From assembly GCA_947488605.1 (NCBI GenBank), contig CANKZJ010000001.1, positions 310,001 through 374,000 on the forward strand: DNA of 64,000 bases, read 5' to 3'. Shown here piece by piece: positions 15,853 to 27,100 of the stretch. Under the pieces are notes generated by a model. That model did no database searches. It was not told where the DNA came from and saw only the letters and a list, made by a program, of their open reading frames with translations. The position numbers and the translations under genes are program-made. Position 1 is the stretch's first letter; each line of letters opens with the position of its first letter. The DNA is from an uncultured Paracoccaceae bacterium (lineage in GTDB: Bacteria; Pseudomonadota; Alphaproteobacteria; Rhodobacterales; Rhodobacteraceae).

Positions 15853-18711
15853 CTATTCTGCGGCGACCTTGCGTGCATTCAGCATCTCTTTGAGGTAGCG
15901 ACCCGTGTGGCTATCAACCACCTCCGCCACTTGCTCGGGCGTCCCAGTTGCCACAATCTTGCCGCCGCCGTCGCCACCTTCAGGACCGATATCGATGATA
16001 TGATCGGCGGTTTTTACAACATCCAGATTATGCTCAATCACAATAACAGAGTTCCCCTGATCAACCAATTCATGCAGTACTTCCAAAAGCTTACGCACAT
16101 CCTCAAAATGTAAACCCGTCGTTGGTTCATCAAGAATATACAGCGTGCGTCCAGTTGACTGACGGGCCAATTCCTTGCTCAACTTGACCCGCTGCGCTTC
16201 GCCACCCGATAGGGTCGTGGCCTGTTGACCGACTTTGATATAGCCCAAACCAACCCGCATCAACGCGTCCATCTTGGCGCGGATTGATGGAACAGCGGTG
16301 AAGAATGTCTGCGCATCTTCCACGGTCATATCCAACACATCGGCGATGGATTTGCCTTTGAACTTAATCTCAAGCGTTTCACGATTATAGCGCGCGCCCT
16401 TGCAGGTCTCACACGTCACATAGACGTCCGGCAAGAAATGCATCTCGATCTTGATCACGCCGTCACCTTGGCACGCCTCGCAACGCCCGCCCTTGACGTT
16501 GAAACTAAAACGACCGGGTTTGTACCCGCGCGCTTTTGCTTCCGGCATCCCTGCAAACCATTCGCGGATGGGGGTGAACGCCCCGGTATACGTCGCAGGG
16601 TTCGACCGTGGCGTGCGCCCAATGGGGCGCTGGTCAATGTCGATCACCTTGTCCAGATACTCGAACCCTTTGATCGTCTCGCAAGGGCCAGGCGTTTGGC
16701 GCGCGCCGTTCAATTTCATCGATGCATTCTTGAACAGCGTTTCAATCGTCAGTGTTGATTTCCCGCCGCCTGATACACCCGTCACACAGACAAATTTCTG
16801 CAACGGAAAATCCACCGTGACGTTTTGCAAGTTGTTGCCCGTGGCCTTTACCACGGTCAGCTTCTTGCCTTTGCCCTTGCGGCGCTTGACGGGCACTTCG
16901 ATCTCTTTCGCACCGATCAGATATTGTCCGGTGATAGAATTTTCGTTGGCCATGATTTCTTGTGGCGTTCCCTTGGCCACGACCTGACCGCCATGCACGC
17001 CCGCACCGGGACCAATATCGAAGACATAATCGGCCTCGCGAATAGCCTCTTCGTCATGCTCGACCACGATCACCGTATTACCTTGATCGCGCAGGTTTTT
17101 CAGCGTCGTTAACAAACGGTCGTTGTCGCGTTGGTGCAAGCCGATTGAGGGCTCGTCCAGCACGTAAAGCACGCCCTGCAAACCCGATCCAATCTGGCTG
17201 GCCAATCTGATCCGCTGGCTTTCGCCACCTGACAGAGTGCCGGAATTGCGCGACAGCGTCAGATATTCCAGACCAACATTGTTCAAGAACCCAACCCGCT
17301 CGCGGATTTCTTTCAAGATCGCTGACGCAATCTCGTTCTTTTGCTTGCTCAAAGCGGCGGGCACATCGTTGCACCAATCATAAGCTTCCTTGATCGACAT
17401 TTGCACCACTTGGCCCACATGCAATCCGCCGATTTTCACAGCCAAAGCTTCTTCGCGCAGACGGAAACCACCGCAGGTGGCGCAATGGCGGTTATTCTGG
17501 AAATTTTCGAACTCTTCGCGGATCCAATTGCTATCCGTCTCGCGGTAGCGGCGTTCCATGTTGGGGATCACACCCTCAAATGCACGTTCAACCTGATAAA
17601 CGCGACCACCTTCGTCATATCGGAACTTGATTTCTTCCGTACCAGAACCGCGCAGAAACACCTGCTGTACCTTGGGATCAAGGTCCTTCCAACGTGCGTT
17701 CTTGTTAAACCCGTAATGCTTGGCAATGGATTCGATCGTTTGCAAGAAATAAGGGCTTTTGCCTTTCCGCCACGGTGCCAACGCGCCATCCGCAATCTTA
17801 AGCGTCACATCTGGAACAACCAATTGTTCGTCAAAGAACAGCTCGACCCCTAGACCGTCACAAGACGGACACGCACCAAAGGGCGCGTTGAAAGAAAACA
17901 AGCGCGGCTCAATCTCGGGGATCGTAAAGCCAGACACCGGGCAGGCGAAGTTTTCCGAAAATGTCAGACGCTCGGGATCACCTTCTTTGGGTGCAGTTTC
18001 AAGCACGGTAATTCCGTCAGCCAGATCAAGCGCTGTGCGGAAACTATCAGCCAATCGCGTCTCCAGGCCTTCACGCACAACGATCCGGTCGACGACCACA
18101 TCAATGTCGTGACGGAATTTCTTATCCAGCGTTGGTGGCTCATCCAACTCGTAGAATTCGCCGTCCACCTTCACGCGCTGAAAACCCTGCTTGCGCAGTT
18201 CCAGAAACTCTTTGCGGTACTCGCCTTTCCGGTCACGGATAATCGGGGCCAACAGATACCCGCGCGTCCCCTCTTCCAATGCCATCACCCGATCAACCAT
18301 GTCCTGCACCTGTTGTGCTTCAATTGGCAGACCAGTTGTGGGGCTGTAGGGCGTACCTGCTCGCGCAAACAGCAAACGCAGATAGTCGTAAATCTCGGTT
18401 ATTGTACCGACAGTCGAGCGTGGGTTCTTTGACGTCGTCTTTTGCTCAATCGAAATCGCAGGGGACAAACCACTGATGTGATCCACATCCGGCTTTTCCA
18501 TCATATCCAAAAACTGGCGCGCATAGGCTGACAGCGATTCGACATAACGCCGCTGCCCTTCGGCATAGATCGTATCGAAGGCAAGCGAAGACTTTCCCGA
18601 CCCTGAAAGCCCGGTAATCACCACCAATTGATCGCGTGGAATATCCACGTCGATGTTCTTGAGGTTGTGCTCGCGCGCACCGCGTACTTCGATATTCTTC
18701 AGCTCAGCCAT
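15853..18711 (-). CDS. uvrA: Excinuclease ABC subunit A
   Basis: 952 residues. Two ABC ATPase halves: Walker [14 protein letters not shown] near 30 and [10 protein letters not shown] in the second half, signatures [14 protein letters not shown] and [15 protein letters not shown], zinc sites CPVSGF...CPSCDGLG and [11 protein letters not shown]...CETCKGARY. Damage-recognition subunit of nucleotide excision repair. Start [11 protein letters not shown] at 18711; the frame extends 14 codons further without family support. An alphaproteobacterial SOS box lies 66 bp upstream, so induction by DNA damage is expected. Confidence 0.98.
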   Translation of the reverse strand: MAELKNIEVRGAREHNLKNIDVDIPRDQLVVITGLSGSGKSSLAFDTIYAEGQRRYVESLSAYARQFLDMMEKPDVDHISGLSPAISIEQKTTSKNPRSTVGTITEIYDYLRLLFARAGTPYSPTTGLPIEAQQVQDMVDRVMALEEGTRGYLLAPIIRDRKGEYRKEFLELRKQGFQRVKVDGEFYELDEPPTLDKKFRHDIDVVVDRIVVREGLETRLADSFRTALDLADGITVLETAPKEGDPERLTFSENFACPVSGFTIPEIEPRLFSFNAPFGACPSCDGLGVELFFDEQLVVPDVTLKIADGALAPWRKGKSPYFLQTIESIAKHYGFNKNARWKDLDPKVQQVFLRGSGTEEIKFRYDEGGRVYQVERAFEGVIPNMERRYRETDSNWIREEFENFQNNRHCATCGGFRLREEALAVKIGGLHVGQVVQMSIKEAYDWCNDVPAALSKQKNEIASAILKEIRERVGFLNNVGLEYLTLSRNSGTLSGGESQRIRLASQIGSGLQGVLYVLDEPSIGLHQRDNDRLLTTLKNLRDQGNTVIVVEHDEEAIREADYVFDIGPGAGVHGGQVVAKGTPQEIMANENSITGQYLIGAKEIEVPVKRRKGKGKKLTVVKATGNNLQNVTVDFPLQKFVCVTGVSGGGKSTLTIETLFKNASMKLNGARQTPGPCETIKGFEYLDKVIDIDQRPIGRTPRSNPATYTGAFTPIREWFAGMPEAKARGYKPGRFSFNVKGGRCEACQGDGVIKIEMHFLPDVYVTCETCKGARYNRETLEIKFKGKSIADVLDMTVEDAQTFFTAVPSIRAKMDALMRVGLGYIKVGQQATTLSGGEAQRVKLSKELARQSTGRTLYILDEPTTGLHFEDVRKLLEVLHELVDQGNSVIVIEHNLDVVKTADHIIDIGPEGGDGGGKIVATGTPEQVAEVVDSHTGRYLKEMLNARKVAAE

Positions 18712-18776
18712 TCTGACCCCCAAGGCAACTGCCCTACCAGATAGCAGGCGCATTCGGACCTGCCACCCCAGATTTA

Positions 18777-18791
18777 GAACATTACATGAAC
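18777..18791. promoter_or_regulatory. LexA (SOS) box upstream of uvrA
   Basis: GAAC-ATTACAT-GAAC, a perfect GAAC-N7-GAAC (equivalently GTTC-N7-GTTC) direct repeat, which is the LexA target of alphaproteobacteria. Centred about 73 bp before the uvrA start codon. Confidence 0.88.
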
Positions 18792-19021
18792 ATATGCAAA
18801 ATTATTCCTGTATTGGCCAACTGCTGCGGGTGACACAAACTGACATCACGCGCGTTGAGATGTTTTTCACGATGGGTTTGGTAGGCCGTCGACCCTGCAA
18901 CTGCGTATCTTTCTACGGAAACGGGTGACGACATCATCCAGTATTTTACCGGAGCAAGATCAGGCACCCATCCGAAGCAGGCCACCGGCAATCGCGTAAA
19001 CCTATCACATGCTTGAACGAA
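18792..19021. other. Non-coding stretch between uvrA control region and lpd terminator
   Basis: About 230 bp with no frame that shows codon bias or a recognisable product. It holds whatever uvrA promoter lies upstream of the SOS box; I see no repeats or RNA-like fold. Confidence 0.5.
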
Positions 19022-19052
19022 AAAGACCCACCTCGGAATGAGGCGGGTCTTT
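19022..19052 (-). terminator. Terminator after lpd
   Basis: AAAGACCCACCTC / GAGGCGGGTCTTT hairpin; on the minus strand it is followed by TTTTTCG, 27 bp downstream of the dihydrolipoyl dehydrogenase stop. Confidence 0.88.
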
Positions 19053-19078
19053 GAAAACACAGCCGGTCGCGGTGCAAA

Positions 19079-20473
19079 TTACATATGGATGACCCGATCA
19101 TAGGCATCCAAAACGCTTTCATGCATCATTTCCGACAATGTCGGATGCGGGAAGACCGTGTTCATCAAATCTTCTTCTGTGGTCTCCAACTGGCGGCCTA
19201 CAACATAGCCTTGGATCAACTCGGTGACTTCCGCACCAACCATATGCGCGCCCAATAGCTCACCAGTCTTGGCATCAAAGACAGTCTTGATCATGCCTTC
19301 AGGCTCGCCCAAAGCAATCGCCTTCCCGTTCCCGATGAAAGGGAAGCGACCGACTTTGATGTCATAGCCAAGCTCTTTGGCTTTCGCCTCGGAATAACCA
19401 ACAGACGCGACCTGTGGGTGGCAGTAGGTACAGCCTGCAATGCTTTCCGGCTTGACCGGATGCGCGTGCTTGCCCGCAATCAAATCTGCAACCATCACGC
19501 CTTCATGGCTGGCTTTGTGGGCCAACCAAGGGGCGCCAGCAATGTCTCCAATGGCATAAAGCCCTTCAACGCCTGTGCGGCAAAATTCATCTGTCACAAC
19601 ATGGGTGCGGTCAATCTTGACGCCCAGTTCTTCCAAACCCAGACCCTCGACGTTACCGACGATACCAACGGCCGAGATGACGGTGTCAAACTCCATCTTC
19701 TCGATCTTGCCGCCGGTCTCAATATGCGCAGTGACTTTACCTTTGCCGCGATCCAATTGTTTGACCATGGCTTTCTCCATGATCTTCATACCCTGCTTGA
19801 CGAACGCCTTCTTGGCGAAAGCCGAGATTTCAGCGTCCTCAACGGGCAGCACACGGTCCATGACCTCGACCACGGTCGTGTCAGCGCCTAGCGTGTTATA
19901 AAAGCTCGCAAATTCGATCCCGATCGCGCCAGAACCGATCACCAACAATTTCTTTGGCATCTTCTTTGGCTCAAGCGCATGACGGTAAGTCCAGACCAGA
20001 TCGCCATCCGCTTCCAAGCCCGGCAATTCGCGGGCGCGTGCACCGGTGGCCAGCACGATGTTCTTGGCGGTCAACTCGTCAGTGCCTTTTGCGCCCTTCA
20101 CCGACACTTTGCCTTTGGCAGGCAACGTTGCATCACCCATGAACACAGTGACTTTGTTTTTTTTCATCAAATGCCCAATGCCACCTGACAACTGCCCGGC
20201 AACACCGCGGCTGCGTTTCACGACAGCATCAAGATCGTAATCAACGCCTGTGGCTTTCAGACCAAATTCCTTGGCGCGGTGCATCAGGTGGAAAACTTCC
20301 GAGGATCGCAACATCGCCTTGGTTGGAATACAGCCCCAGTTCAGACAAATGCCGCCCAGGTTTTCGCGTTCAACGATCGCGACTTTCATGCCCAGCTGCG
20401 ATGCACGGATCGCCGCGACATAGCCGCCCGGTCCCGCACCAATTACAATCAAGTCAAAATTCTGCGCAGCCAT
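19079..20473 (-). CDS. lpdA: Dihydrolipoyl dehydrogenase
   Basis: 464 residues. FAD site IVIGAGPGGYVAAIRASQLG, redox disulfide GGICLNWGCIPTK, NAD site VIGSGAIGIEFASFY, GLYAIGDIAGAPWLAH, and the active-site base in FPHPTLSEMMHE. Reoxidises the lipoyl groups of 2-oxoacid dehydrogenase complexes or the glycine cleavage system. No other complex subunit is next to it, so which complex it serves cannot be told from this window. A 13-bp perfect palindrome sits about 62 bp before its start. Confidence 0.97.
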   Translation of the reverse strand: MAAQNFDLIVIGAGPGGYVAAIRASQLGMKVAIVERENLGGICLNWGCIPTKAMLRSSEVFHLMHRAKEFGLKATGVDYDLDAVVKRSRGVAGQLSGGIGHLMKKNKVTVFMGDATLPAKGKVSVKGAKGTDELTAKNIVLATGARARELPGLEADGDLVWTYRHALEPKKMPKKLLVIGSGAIGIEFASFYNTLGADTTVVEVMDRVLPVEDAEISAFAKKAFVKQGMKIMEKAMVKQLDRGKGKVTAHIETGGKIEKMEFDTVISAVGIVGNVEGLGLEELGVKIDRTHVVTDEFCRTGVEGLYAIGDIAGAPWLAHKASHEGVMVADLIAGKHAHPVKPESIAGCTYCHPQVASVGYSEAKAKELGYDIKVGRFPFIGNGKAIALGEPEGMIKTVFDAKTGELLGAHMVGAEVTELIQGYVVGRQLETTEEDLMNTVFPHPTLSEMMHESVLDAYDRVIHM

Positions 20474-20534
20474 GCGTAGGTCCTCCAGTTCCAGATTTAG
20501 TTGAACGCTAAACTACTTTTGGTTCTAGCTCCAG

Positions 20535-20547
20535 TGACCTTAGGTCA
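20535..20547. promoter_or_regulatory. TGACCTTAGGTCA palindrome upstream of lpd
   Basis: A perfect 13-bp palindrome (six-base arms around a central T) in the 103-bp gap before lpd. A degenerate copy (TGACCTAAGG) occurs at 21274, upstream of DUF924. Probably an operator for an unidentified dimeric regulator. Confidence 0.45.
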
Positions 20548-20576
20548 TATCCGCTACCCGTTAGGTGCAATTGCCC

Positions 20577-21158
20577 TTATTTTGCAGCCGATTGTTGTGC
20601 ACGAATTGCCGCACCATAGCCGCCAGCGTCCAAAAATACCTGCTCGGCAGGTGTTGTTTTGCGCCCCAACGCATCGTTGCGATAGGGAAAACGGCCAAAA
20701 TCGCGAATGACAGAGCGGTGCGCGCAAGCATGATCGCGGTTGTTTTCGCCGGATTCGGGCATACGCGTATGGATCAACCGCACAGCGCGGTCCTGATCAC
20801 ACAAGTTTTCTGCATGCATCAATGGGAGGTAGAAAAACTGGCGCGAAGGTTCATCAATCTTAAGGTCCCATTTGCGGTCAATCGCCATCTTGGCGGCCGC
20901 GCGGGCAAGCTCATCTGTGGCAAACGCCTTGGCACTACCTCGAAACATATTGCGCGGGAATTGATCCGTCAGAATGATATATGCCAACGTGCCGGAAGGA
21001 TAGGTGAGCCAAAGTCCAAGCGCCCCTTCGGTCGCTTCCTGCCATGCCTGCCCAAACCTATCTAGGATGACCGCATCGAATGCGGGATCAGACTTGTACC
21101 AATCAGCTGGTGAACATTCATCCAGCCAGAACGCTAAAACCTCTTCGGGGGTTACCAC
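20577..21158 (-). CDS. DUF924 family protein
   Basis: 193 residues with a GTG start at 21158, seven bases after GAGGAG; this gives VVTPEEVLAFWLDECSPADW, the normal family N-terminus. Conserved features: ILDRFGQAWQEATEG, ILTDQFPRNMFRG, KIDEPSRQFFYLPLMHAEN and the late RFPYRNDALGR. DUF924 is an all-helical family distantly like TPR repeats, with no proven biochemical role. A start further upstream would produce a basic Pro/Arg-rich extension absent in the family. Confidence 0.87.
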   Translation of the reverse strand: MVTPEEVLAFWLDECSPADWYKSDPAFDAVILDRFGQAWQEATEGALGLWLTYPSGTLAYIILTDQFPRNMFRGSAKAFATDELARAAAKMAIDRKWDLKIDEPSRQFFYLPLMHAENLCDQDRAVRLIHTRMPESGENNRDHACAHRSVIRDFGRFPYRNDALGRKTTPAEQVFLDAGGYGAAIRAQQSAAK

Positions 21159-21291
21159 GGCAATGCTCCTCGGTGGTGATACCTCTTGCCTCATTGCAAA
21201 CAGACAAACCCCCGCCTGACAAGTCCTTAGATCAAAGCACTTGTCACTTGATCTTTCGAAGTGACATTTGCAGTGACCTAAGGATACCAAT

Positions 21292-22560
21292 TCAGGGCGT
21301 CGAAGCCTCTTCTTCCATTGCTGCCTCTTCTTCGATGTAGACCTCTTGTGCCAGCTCGGCGGCAACAGGGGTCGAGGCCGCCGACACGGGTGCATAGGAC
21401 ACGGCTTCGGTCTCGATGTTTTCACGGCTACGCTGTGTTGAACGGTAGAGACCGTAAACACCGACAGCCGCCATCAATATACCGGTAAAGAGCCAGAACC
21501 CGTTGTCCCCGATTGTGTCCATCATCAAACCTACTGTGAGCGGTCCCAAGATCGCACCGACGCCGTTGATAAACAGCAATCCGCCAGACGCAGAGGCCAT
21601 ATCTTCTTTTTCAAGATAGTCGTTCAAGTATGCGATCAGCAGCGCGTAGAGCGGGTTTGACGTGCCCCCGACAATCGCCCCACTGATCACGATCAAGACA
21701 AAATGTCCCGGCACCAAGAAAGCAATCATCGAACCCGCAGCACCCAATAGCGATACCCAGACAATCAAGACGCGGCGGTCCATACGGTCCGACAACCAAC
21801 CAATTGGATACTGCAGCACAAGCGCCGCCACATAGATCGCAGACACAAAAAACGAGATCTCGCCCACAGTCAGACCGACCCGACTGCCATAAACTGCAGA
21901 CATACCAAATTGCGCGGAGAACACGCCGCCCAACATGAACATGCCGACGCAGGCCAGCGGTGATGCTTTGACCAGATCGCGCAACTTCATAGGCTTTGTT
22001 GTTTCAAATGCGGGCATCGGTTTGACGGACAACAGCACCGGCGCAAAGGCCAACGACACGAGGATCGAAGGAATGATAAACAGCACATACCCAGACACAT
22101 CGCCGGTTGTGACAATCCACTGCGCAAAAACGATGCCCGCCATCTGAACAATCATATAAAGCGACAGCGACTTGCCCCGGTTTTCATTGCTCGATGCATC
22201 ATTCAGCCAGCTTTCTGCGGTGATGTAGACACCACAAAAACAAAACCCGATGATCACGCGGCCAATCGCCCAGAGCCATGGATCAACAAGGATCGGATAA
22301 GCAATCAACACCGCAGACACCATCGAACCCAGTGCCGCAAACACGCGGACGTGCCCAACACGGCGGATTAGCTCCGGCGTAAAGCGCGAGCTGAACAAAA
22401 ATCCAAGGAAATAGGCCGACATCACAATCGAAAGCGCAAATGTGGTGAACCCTTCGGCCTCGCCGCGCAAACCCAAAAGCGTGCCTTGCAAGCCGTTTCC
22501 GACCATCAGCATGAACATGCCAACAAATAAGGCCCAAGAGCCGGTGAATACCTGGAACAT
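21292..22560 (-). CDS. Major facilitator superfamily transporter
   Basis: 422 residues with twelve hydrophobic segments in two halves; loop motif GWLSDRMDRRVL between helices 8 and 9 and FSSRFTPELIRRVGHVRVF between 2 and 3 match the MFS motif A region. Closest in style to the YcaD group of inner-membrane MFS proteins. The cargo is unknown. The C-terminus carries an unusual acidic tail (VYIEEEAAMEEEASTP) outside the membrane domain. Stands alone between queA and DUF924. Confidence 0.9.
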   Translation of the reverse strand: MFQVFTGSWALFVGMFMLMVGNGLQGTLLGLRGEAEGFTTFALSIVMSAYFLGFLFSSRFTPELIRRVGHVRVFAALGSMVSAVLIAYPILVDPWLWAIGRVIIGFCFCGVYITAESWLNDASSNENRGKSLSLYMIVQMAGIVFAQWIVTTGDVSGYVLFIIPSILVSLAFAPVLLSVKPMPAFETTKPMKLRDLVKASPLACVGMFMLGGVFSAQFGMSAVYGSRVGLTVGEISFFVSAIYVAALVLQYPIGWLSDRMDRRVLIVWVSLLGAAGSMIAFLVPGHFVLIVISGAIVGGTSNPLYALLIAYLNDYLEKEDMASASGGLLFINGVGAILGPLTVGLMMDTIGDNGFWLFTGILMAAVGVYGLYRSTQRSRENIETEAVSYAPVSAASTPVAAELAQEVYIEEEAAMEEEASTP

Positions 22561-22661
22561 CGTGCGCCCTTTCGGCCAAGATCAGAAACGCCCTATCTCA
22601 CGATTCTTCGCTTAGTTCACCACACGTTAGCGACCACGTCTCGCTCATTCGCGCCCTCTGG

Positions 22662-23708
22662 TCAGGGCAACAGTAAAGAGCTGTCTCCGTAAGAGAAAAA
22701 GCGGTATTCTTCGCCTATCGCATGTTGATAAATCTGGCGAATATTCTCGCCCCCCATCAGTGCCGAGACCAACATCATCAGCGTCGATTTAGGCAAATGG
22801 AAATTGGTCATCAATCCATCGGTTATCTGGAATGTGAAACCGGGTGTAATGAAAATATCCGTGGGCCCTTTCCAAGGTGCCATCTTGCCGTCTTTGGCCG
22901 CACTTTCGATCAAACGCAGTGCCGTGGTGCCAACGGGGATCACGCGATTGCCCGCGGCCTTGGTCGCATTTATCTGGGCAGCGGCATCAGCCGTCACCTC
23001 GCCCCATTCGGCATGCATCTTGTGATCGCGCACATCATCAACTTTAACCGGAAGAAACGTGCCCGCCCCAACATGCAACGTCACATGGGTGAACTGAACG
23101 CCGCGCGCGGCCAATGCATCAAGCAACGGGCCGTCGAAATGCAACGACGCTGTCGGTGCGGCCACTGCCCCCGCGCGGCGCGCCCAATAGGTTTGGTAGT
23201 CCTCTTTATCCGCCTCATCCGCTGGCCGCTTGCCCGCAATGTAGGGCGGCAACGGCATCGCCCCGACTGCGTTCAACGCCGCATCAAAATCATCGCCCTT
23301 CAGGTTGAACGCCAAATACCCTTGCCCATCGCCGCGCCCCACGACTTGCGCTGAAAGTGCTTCGGAAAAGATAATCATCTCGCCGTCGCGCACTTTTTTC
23401 AATGGCTTGATTAGCGCCGACCAACTGCCATCGGCACGCGGTTCTAGCAATGTGACATCCATCTTCGCGGACGTATCACCGGCATCGCCGGACCGATGGC
23501 GGACCCCGAACAGACGCGCGGGGATCACTTTAGTATCGTTCAATATCAACCGATCACCGGGGCGCAAAATACCTGGAAGCTCGTTGACGACCCGGTCTGC
23601 GATGGTCCCACCCTGTGCCAAAAGCAAGCGCGCCGACGATCGTGGTCGTGCAGGCCGGGTCGCGATCAGGTTTTCTGGCAAGTCAAAGTCAAAGTCGCTC
23701 AATTTCAT
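22662..23708 (-). CDS. queA: S-adenosylmethionine:tRNA ribosyltransferase-isomerase
   Basis: 348 residues: N-terminal [70 protein letters not shown] and C-terminal [34 protein letters not shown] are all QueA hallmarks. Adds and rearranges the ribosyl unit of SAM onto preQ1 in tRNA to give epoxyqueuosine. The window also carries tgt, the preceding enzyme of queuosine synthesis, 30 kb away. ATG overlaps the stop of the AsmA-like gene by 4 bp. Confidence 0.97.
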   Translation of the reverse strand: MKLSDFDFDLPENLIATRPARPRSSARLLLAQGGTIADRVVNELPGILRPGDRLILNDTKVIPARLFGVRHRSGDAGDTSAKMDVTLLEPRADGSWSALIKPLKKVRDGEMIIFSEALSAQVVGRGDGQGYLAFNLKGDDFDAALNAVGAMPLPPYIAGKRPADEADKEDYQTYWARRAGAVAAPTASLHFDGPLLDALAARGVQFTHVTLHVGAGTFLPVKVDDVRDHKMHAEWGEVTADAAAQINATKAAGNRVIPVGTTALRLIESAAKDGKMAPWKGPTDIFITPGFTFQITDGLMTNFHLPKSTLMMLVSALMGGENIRQIYQHAIGEEYRFFSYGDSSLLLP

Positions 23709-26700
23709 TGGGAAATGTCCGGTGCAGGTCTGCGAAAAATCTCTCGGAACATGCCCGGCGTCAACGCGGACAGCGGGTTTACACTCACGTTAGGTGCATC
23801 CGACGTGCCGGTGATCGTGTAATTGAACCCAATCAAACCTTCGCCCCGTCGGGTCAGGAATGACCCAATACTGTTTACCAAAAAGAACGGAGACACGACG
23901 CCCTGCAAATCAAGTTGTTTGTTGGCCAGCGTGTAGATGCCATCCACCGAAATGCCAAGCCCCGGACCCACGGCACTGGCTTCCGTCAAAATGACTTGGT
24001 CCGGCGTCAGACGGAATTGCGCATCGACTTCTTCAAACGACAAACCCTGCCCGTCCATTTGCTGCAACAGACCGACGACACTGATCGCATCCAAAAGTGC
24101 TGCGACAGCCGGCGCATCGCGCACCCGCACACCGCGCACCTGCAAAGCACCATCAAAAGTCCCCTCACCGCCCGCAGGCAAAAGCGTCAGATCAAGTGAC
24201 CCGCCCACAGCCGTTTCCATCACACCTGCGGCGCGCAAAATCCCGCCCGCATCATCACTGCGCAACCGCACGGCAGATCGGCCATCACGCGGTGCCACTG
24301 TACCCGCGACCGTCGCGGCCCCATTGACCTGCCCGCGAAACTCACCGCGAAAACCACCCTCGCCCCTGAAATTGCCTTGGAAGTTCGTCAGCGCCACACC
24401 TTCGGTAAGCTGCAACCGATCAAGCGCTATCGATAACGGGCCGCTTTCACCCTGCCCCGCAGCAAAGCTTGCCGCCCGCAAATCCAGCGATCCGCCCGCG
24501 ATCTCGACACCGACGGGTTGCCCAGCACCACGACCACGCAAAGTGATCGGCGCGTTCAGCCAATTGCCGATACGAACCTGGCTAAACTGCGCAGACTGCA
24601 ATCCGCCTGCCTCGTTGAGATTGATCTGCCCCTGTGCCTGCAAGCCGCCACCGCTGATGTCCAAGCGATCAATCGACGGAACAGGACCCAAACGCCCTTC
24701 AACCCTTAGCGCACCGGCTGTTTGCGGGCTCTTGGACCAACCCACGGCGGGGACAGCAACTCTTAAGCCTTCCAAATCAGATGACAGCGTAAACGCAGGA
24801 GGAACACCGCTTTGAAATTCAACAGTCAATTCGCCCTTCCCGCTTCCGGTCAGCGTACCGGGGGGTAAGGCAATCGCGAACTCATCCAAGAACGCCTCAG
24901 ACAGGTCGACCTCCGCAAAAACCCGGCTGCCGGGCGCCGCTGGATCACCAAAGCGTTGGTCCCATGCCCCAATCGCTGTCACGTCCCCGACACGCACGGG
25001 CCCCGCGATGTTCACGCCCGCACGGCTTGCTGTCACTTGGAGACGTGGGGCGGCGAAACTGCGTCCTGCCAACAACGTTTCGCTGCGCACGCGGCTGAGG
25101 TCCGATGTCATTGCAAACAACACGGTCTCTGCTGCGGGACGCGGCTCTAGGGGCCAGGTGATTTGCCCGCGCGTCAAAGCACGCCCATCGGCGATAGTGA
25201 CAGGCAAATTCGCTTTATCCATATACTCAAACGGCGGTTGGTTAAGGATCGACAGACCTGCCGTCAAAGAACTATTCACCGTAAGGTTCAAAATCGCGGG
25301 CGACGGGTTCTGTCGCAAATCCTGTATGGTGAAATCGGTGCCTGCCAATTGCATCGGCCCGCCTATCGGCGCGTTCACGACACCTGAATCCAGCCCGATG
25401 ACAAACTGATGATCCATAAGGCTGCCGGTCCCGCGCGCTTGGGTGATGGGCGGAATGTTCTTGAGAAATTTGATCTGATTGTCAGCAAATTCAAAACCCA
25501 GCGCAAACTCCGCTTCCCTCTCAGGATGAATCCGCACCCCGGTGATTATATCACGCAACTGCCCTTGGGTGAGGTTCTGCGATAGCCAGGCCCGCGTGCG
25601 TGGCTTCATCGTCAACGGCCAAAACGCAATCAGACGCTCTGGCGCAATCGCATCAATTTGCGCATCGATGGCAACCTGCCAACCCGCATCAGTCGCGGCG
25701 ATATCCCCGCTGCCTGACATGCGGGTTTCACCGTCGATCATCACGACTTGCCCGATTTCAACCCGAAACGGATCAAATCGTAGGCGCAAATCAACGGCGG
25801 CTTGCGGCACCTGTGGCGGCTCATCAAAGAAGCCCGGTGGATTAATCGCAAGATCGCGGAACTGGAATTGCGCCAGCAACGCACGCGGCAAGCCGTCGCG
25901 GAATTCGCGCAAGTAGGCATCGCCGGAAGCTGACAGACTACCCCATTCTGTTTGCAGGTTAATTTCGGTGAACGATATCCGGTCGCGCACCGGATCGTAT
26001 GTGAAGTAAGCTTTTGCATCGTCAAATGCGACCGGCGCGGTGGCCGGGTTGGGTTGCAGGACACCGCTGCCAATTTCCAGCGTGGCATTCAAAGGCCCCA
26101 ATGCACCTTCTTCGTCCAATTCGGTCCGCAATGCCGCTGAAATCGGGGCATCGACATCGCGCAACCAGCTCAACGCGGGGGACTGGGCCGCGATGTCACT
26201 TGCAATCGCGTTCTCTAGGCTCAACGCGACTTGGGCTGCGCGGCTACCGCGTGGGCTGACGTAAGATAAGCTCACGCCGGTGACATCAGCCCCGCCGGAC
26301 AACAATGAAAAGTCGCCCCGAAGAGAGGTTCGACCACCGCGCAGATCAAGGTCAACGCGACCGCCATCCACAATCCAACTGCGCCCGGCACGCGCGTCAT
26401 CAAAGTTAACGATCAGACCGTCCGCACGGACGTTCTCCAAAGCTTCGAGTGCGGGCTGTTCAAATATCTGATCGAACTGATCCAAAAGCTCAGGTAACGA
26501 CCGCGCTTGACCAACGTCGCTCCCCCCTGTCGTAAACGCGAATGAAACGGTGCCGTCGCGCGCACGGCGCAGATTGATCTGGGCCCCAATCAACCGGACC
26601 TCTTGCATCAGCACATCTTGCTGAAACACGATCCCGCGCGGCGAAATCAGCCCTTCGACAACCGGGATGCGTGACAGCGTCAAACCACCGGAATCAATCA

Positions 26701-27001
26701 AACGCGTATCAATCAACCGGACCGTTGGATGCAGATCGCGCCCGATGCGCAGGCTAATCGCGCCAAAATCAAGCGTCGCACCATCAATCACCTCGGTCGC
26801 TCGGGCCTCGATGCGTTCGGTGATCCATGAGGGTGCGGTAATATCACGATCAATGATCATCACAGTTGCAGCCGCAAGAAACACGACAGGCAACAAGCAA
26901 AAGACCAGCACCGCACGAAGCCAAAACACCCATGGGCGCATGGTCTTGGCTTTACGCCGTTTCGGCTTTTCGGCTTCGGGTTCAGGCGTCTCTTCGCTCA
27001 T
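23705..27001 (-). CDS. Large AsmA-like / YhdP-type envelope protein
   Basis: 1098 residues. Cytoplasmic Lys/Arg-rich start ([13 protein letters not shown]), one transmembrane helix at about 26-50, then a very long beta-rich periplasmic region with repeated short strands and a C-terminal AsmA-like part ([35 protein letters not shown]). This is the layout of the AsmA/YhdP bridge-like proteins thought to form a groove carrying phospholipids to the outer membrane. Ends [12 protein letters not shown] without a second membrane helix. Translationally coupled to queA, a chance pairing common in the group. Confidence 0.85.
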   Translation of the reverse strand: MSEETPEPEAEKPKRRKAKTMRPWVFWLRAVLVFCLLPVVFLAAATVMIIDRDITAPSWITERIEARATEVIDGATLDFGAISLRIGRDLHPTVRLIDTRLIDSGGLTLSRIPVVEGLISPRGIVFQQDVLMQEVRLIGAQINLRRARDGTVSFAFTTGGSDVGQARSLPELLDQFDQIFEQPALEALENVRADGLIVNFDDARAGRSWIVDGGRVDLDLRGGRTSLRGDFSLLSGGADVTGVSLSYVSPRGSRAAQVALSLENAIASDIAAQSPALSWLRDVDAPISAALRTELDEEGALGPLNATLEIGSGVLQPNPATAPVAFDDAKAYFTYDPVRDRISFTEINLQTEWGSLSASGDAYLREFRDGLPRALLAQFQFRDLAINPPGFFDEPPQVPQAAVDLRLRFDPFRVEIGQVVMIDGETRMSGSGDIAATDAGWQVAIDAQIDAIAPERLIAFWPLTMKPRTRAWLSQNLTQGQLRDIITGVRIHPEREAEFALGFEFADNQIKFLKNIPPITQARGTGSLMDHQFVIGLDSGVVNAPIGGPMQLAGTDFTIQDLRQNPSPAILNLTVNSSLTAGLSILNQPPFEYMDKANLPVTIADGRALTRGQITWPLEPRPAAETVLFAMTSDLSRVRSETLLAGRSFAAPRLQVTASRAGVNIAGPVRVGDVTAIGAWDQRFGDPAAPGSRVFAEVDLSEAFLDEFAIALPPGTLTGSGKGELTVEFQSGVPPAFTLSSDLEGLRVAVPAVGWSKSPQTAGALRVEGRLGPVPSIDRLDISGGGLQAQGQINLNEAGGLQSAQFSQVRIGNWLNAPITLRGRGAGQPVGVEIAGGSLDLRAASFAAGQGESGPLSIALDRLQLTEGVALTNFQGNFRGEGGFRGEFRGQVNGAATVAGTVAPRDGRSAVRLRSDDAGGILRAAGVMETAVGGSLDLTLLPAGGEGTFDGALQVRGVRVRDAPAVAALLDAISVVGLLQQMDGQGLSFEEVDAQFRLTPDQVILTEASAVGPGLGISVDGIYTLANKQLDLQGVVSPFFLVNSIGSFLTRRGEGLIGFNYTITGTSDAPNVSVNPLSALTPGMFREIFRRPAPDISQ

Positions 27002-27100
27002 GGTCTCTCGTTTGACTGCGCAATTGCGCCCGGCTGCCCTTTATCTTTGCGTGTCTTGAACTAAAACAAAACCAAGAAATGCAGCTTGGAAGGATACATC

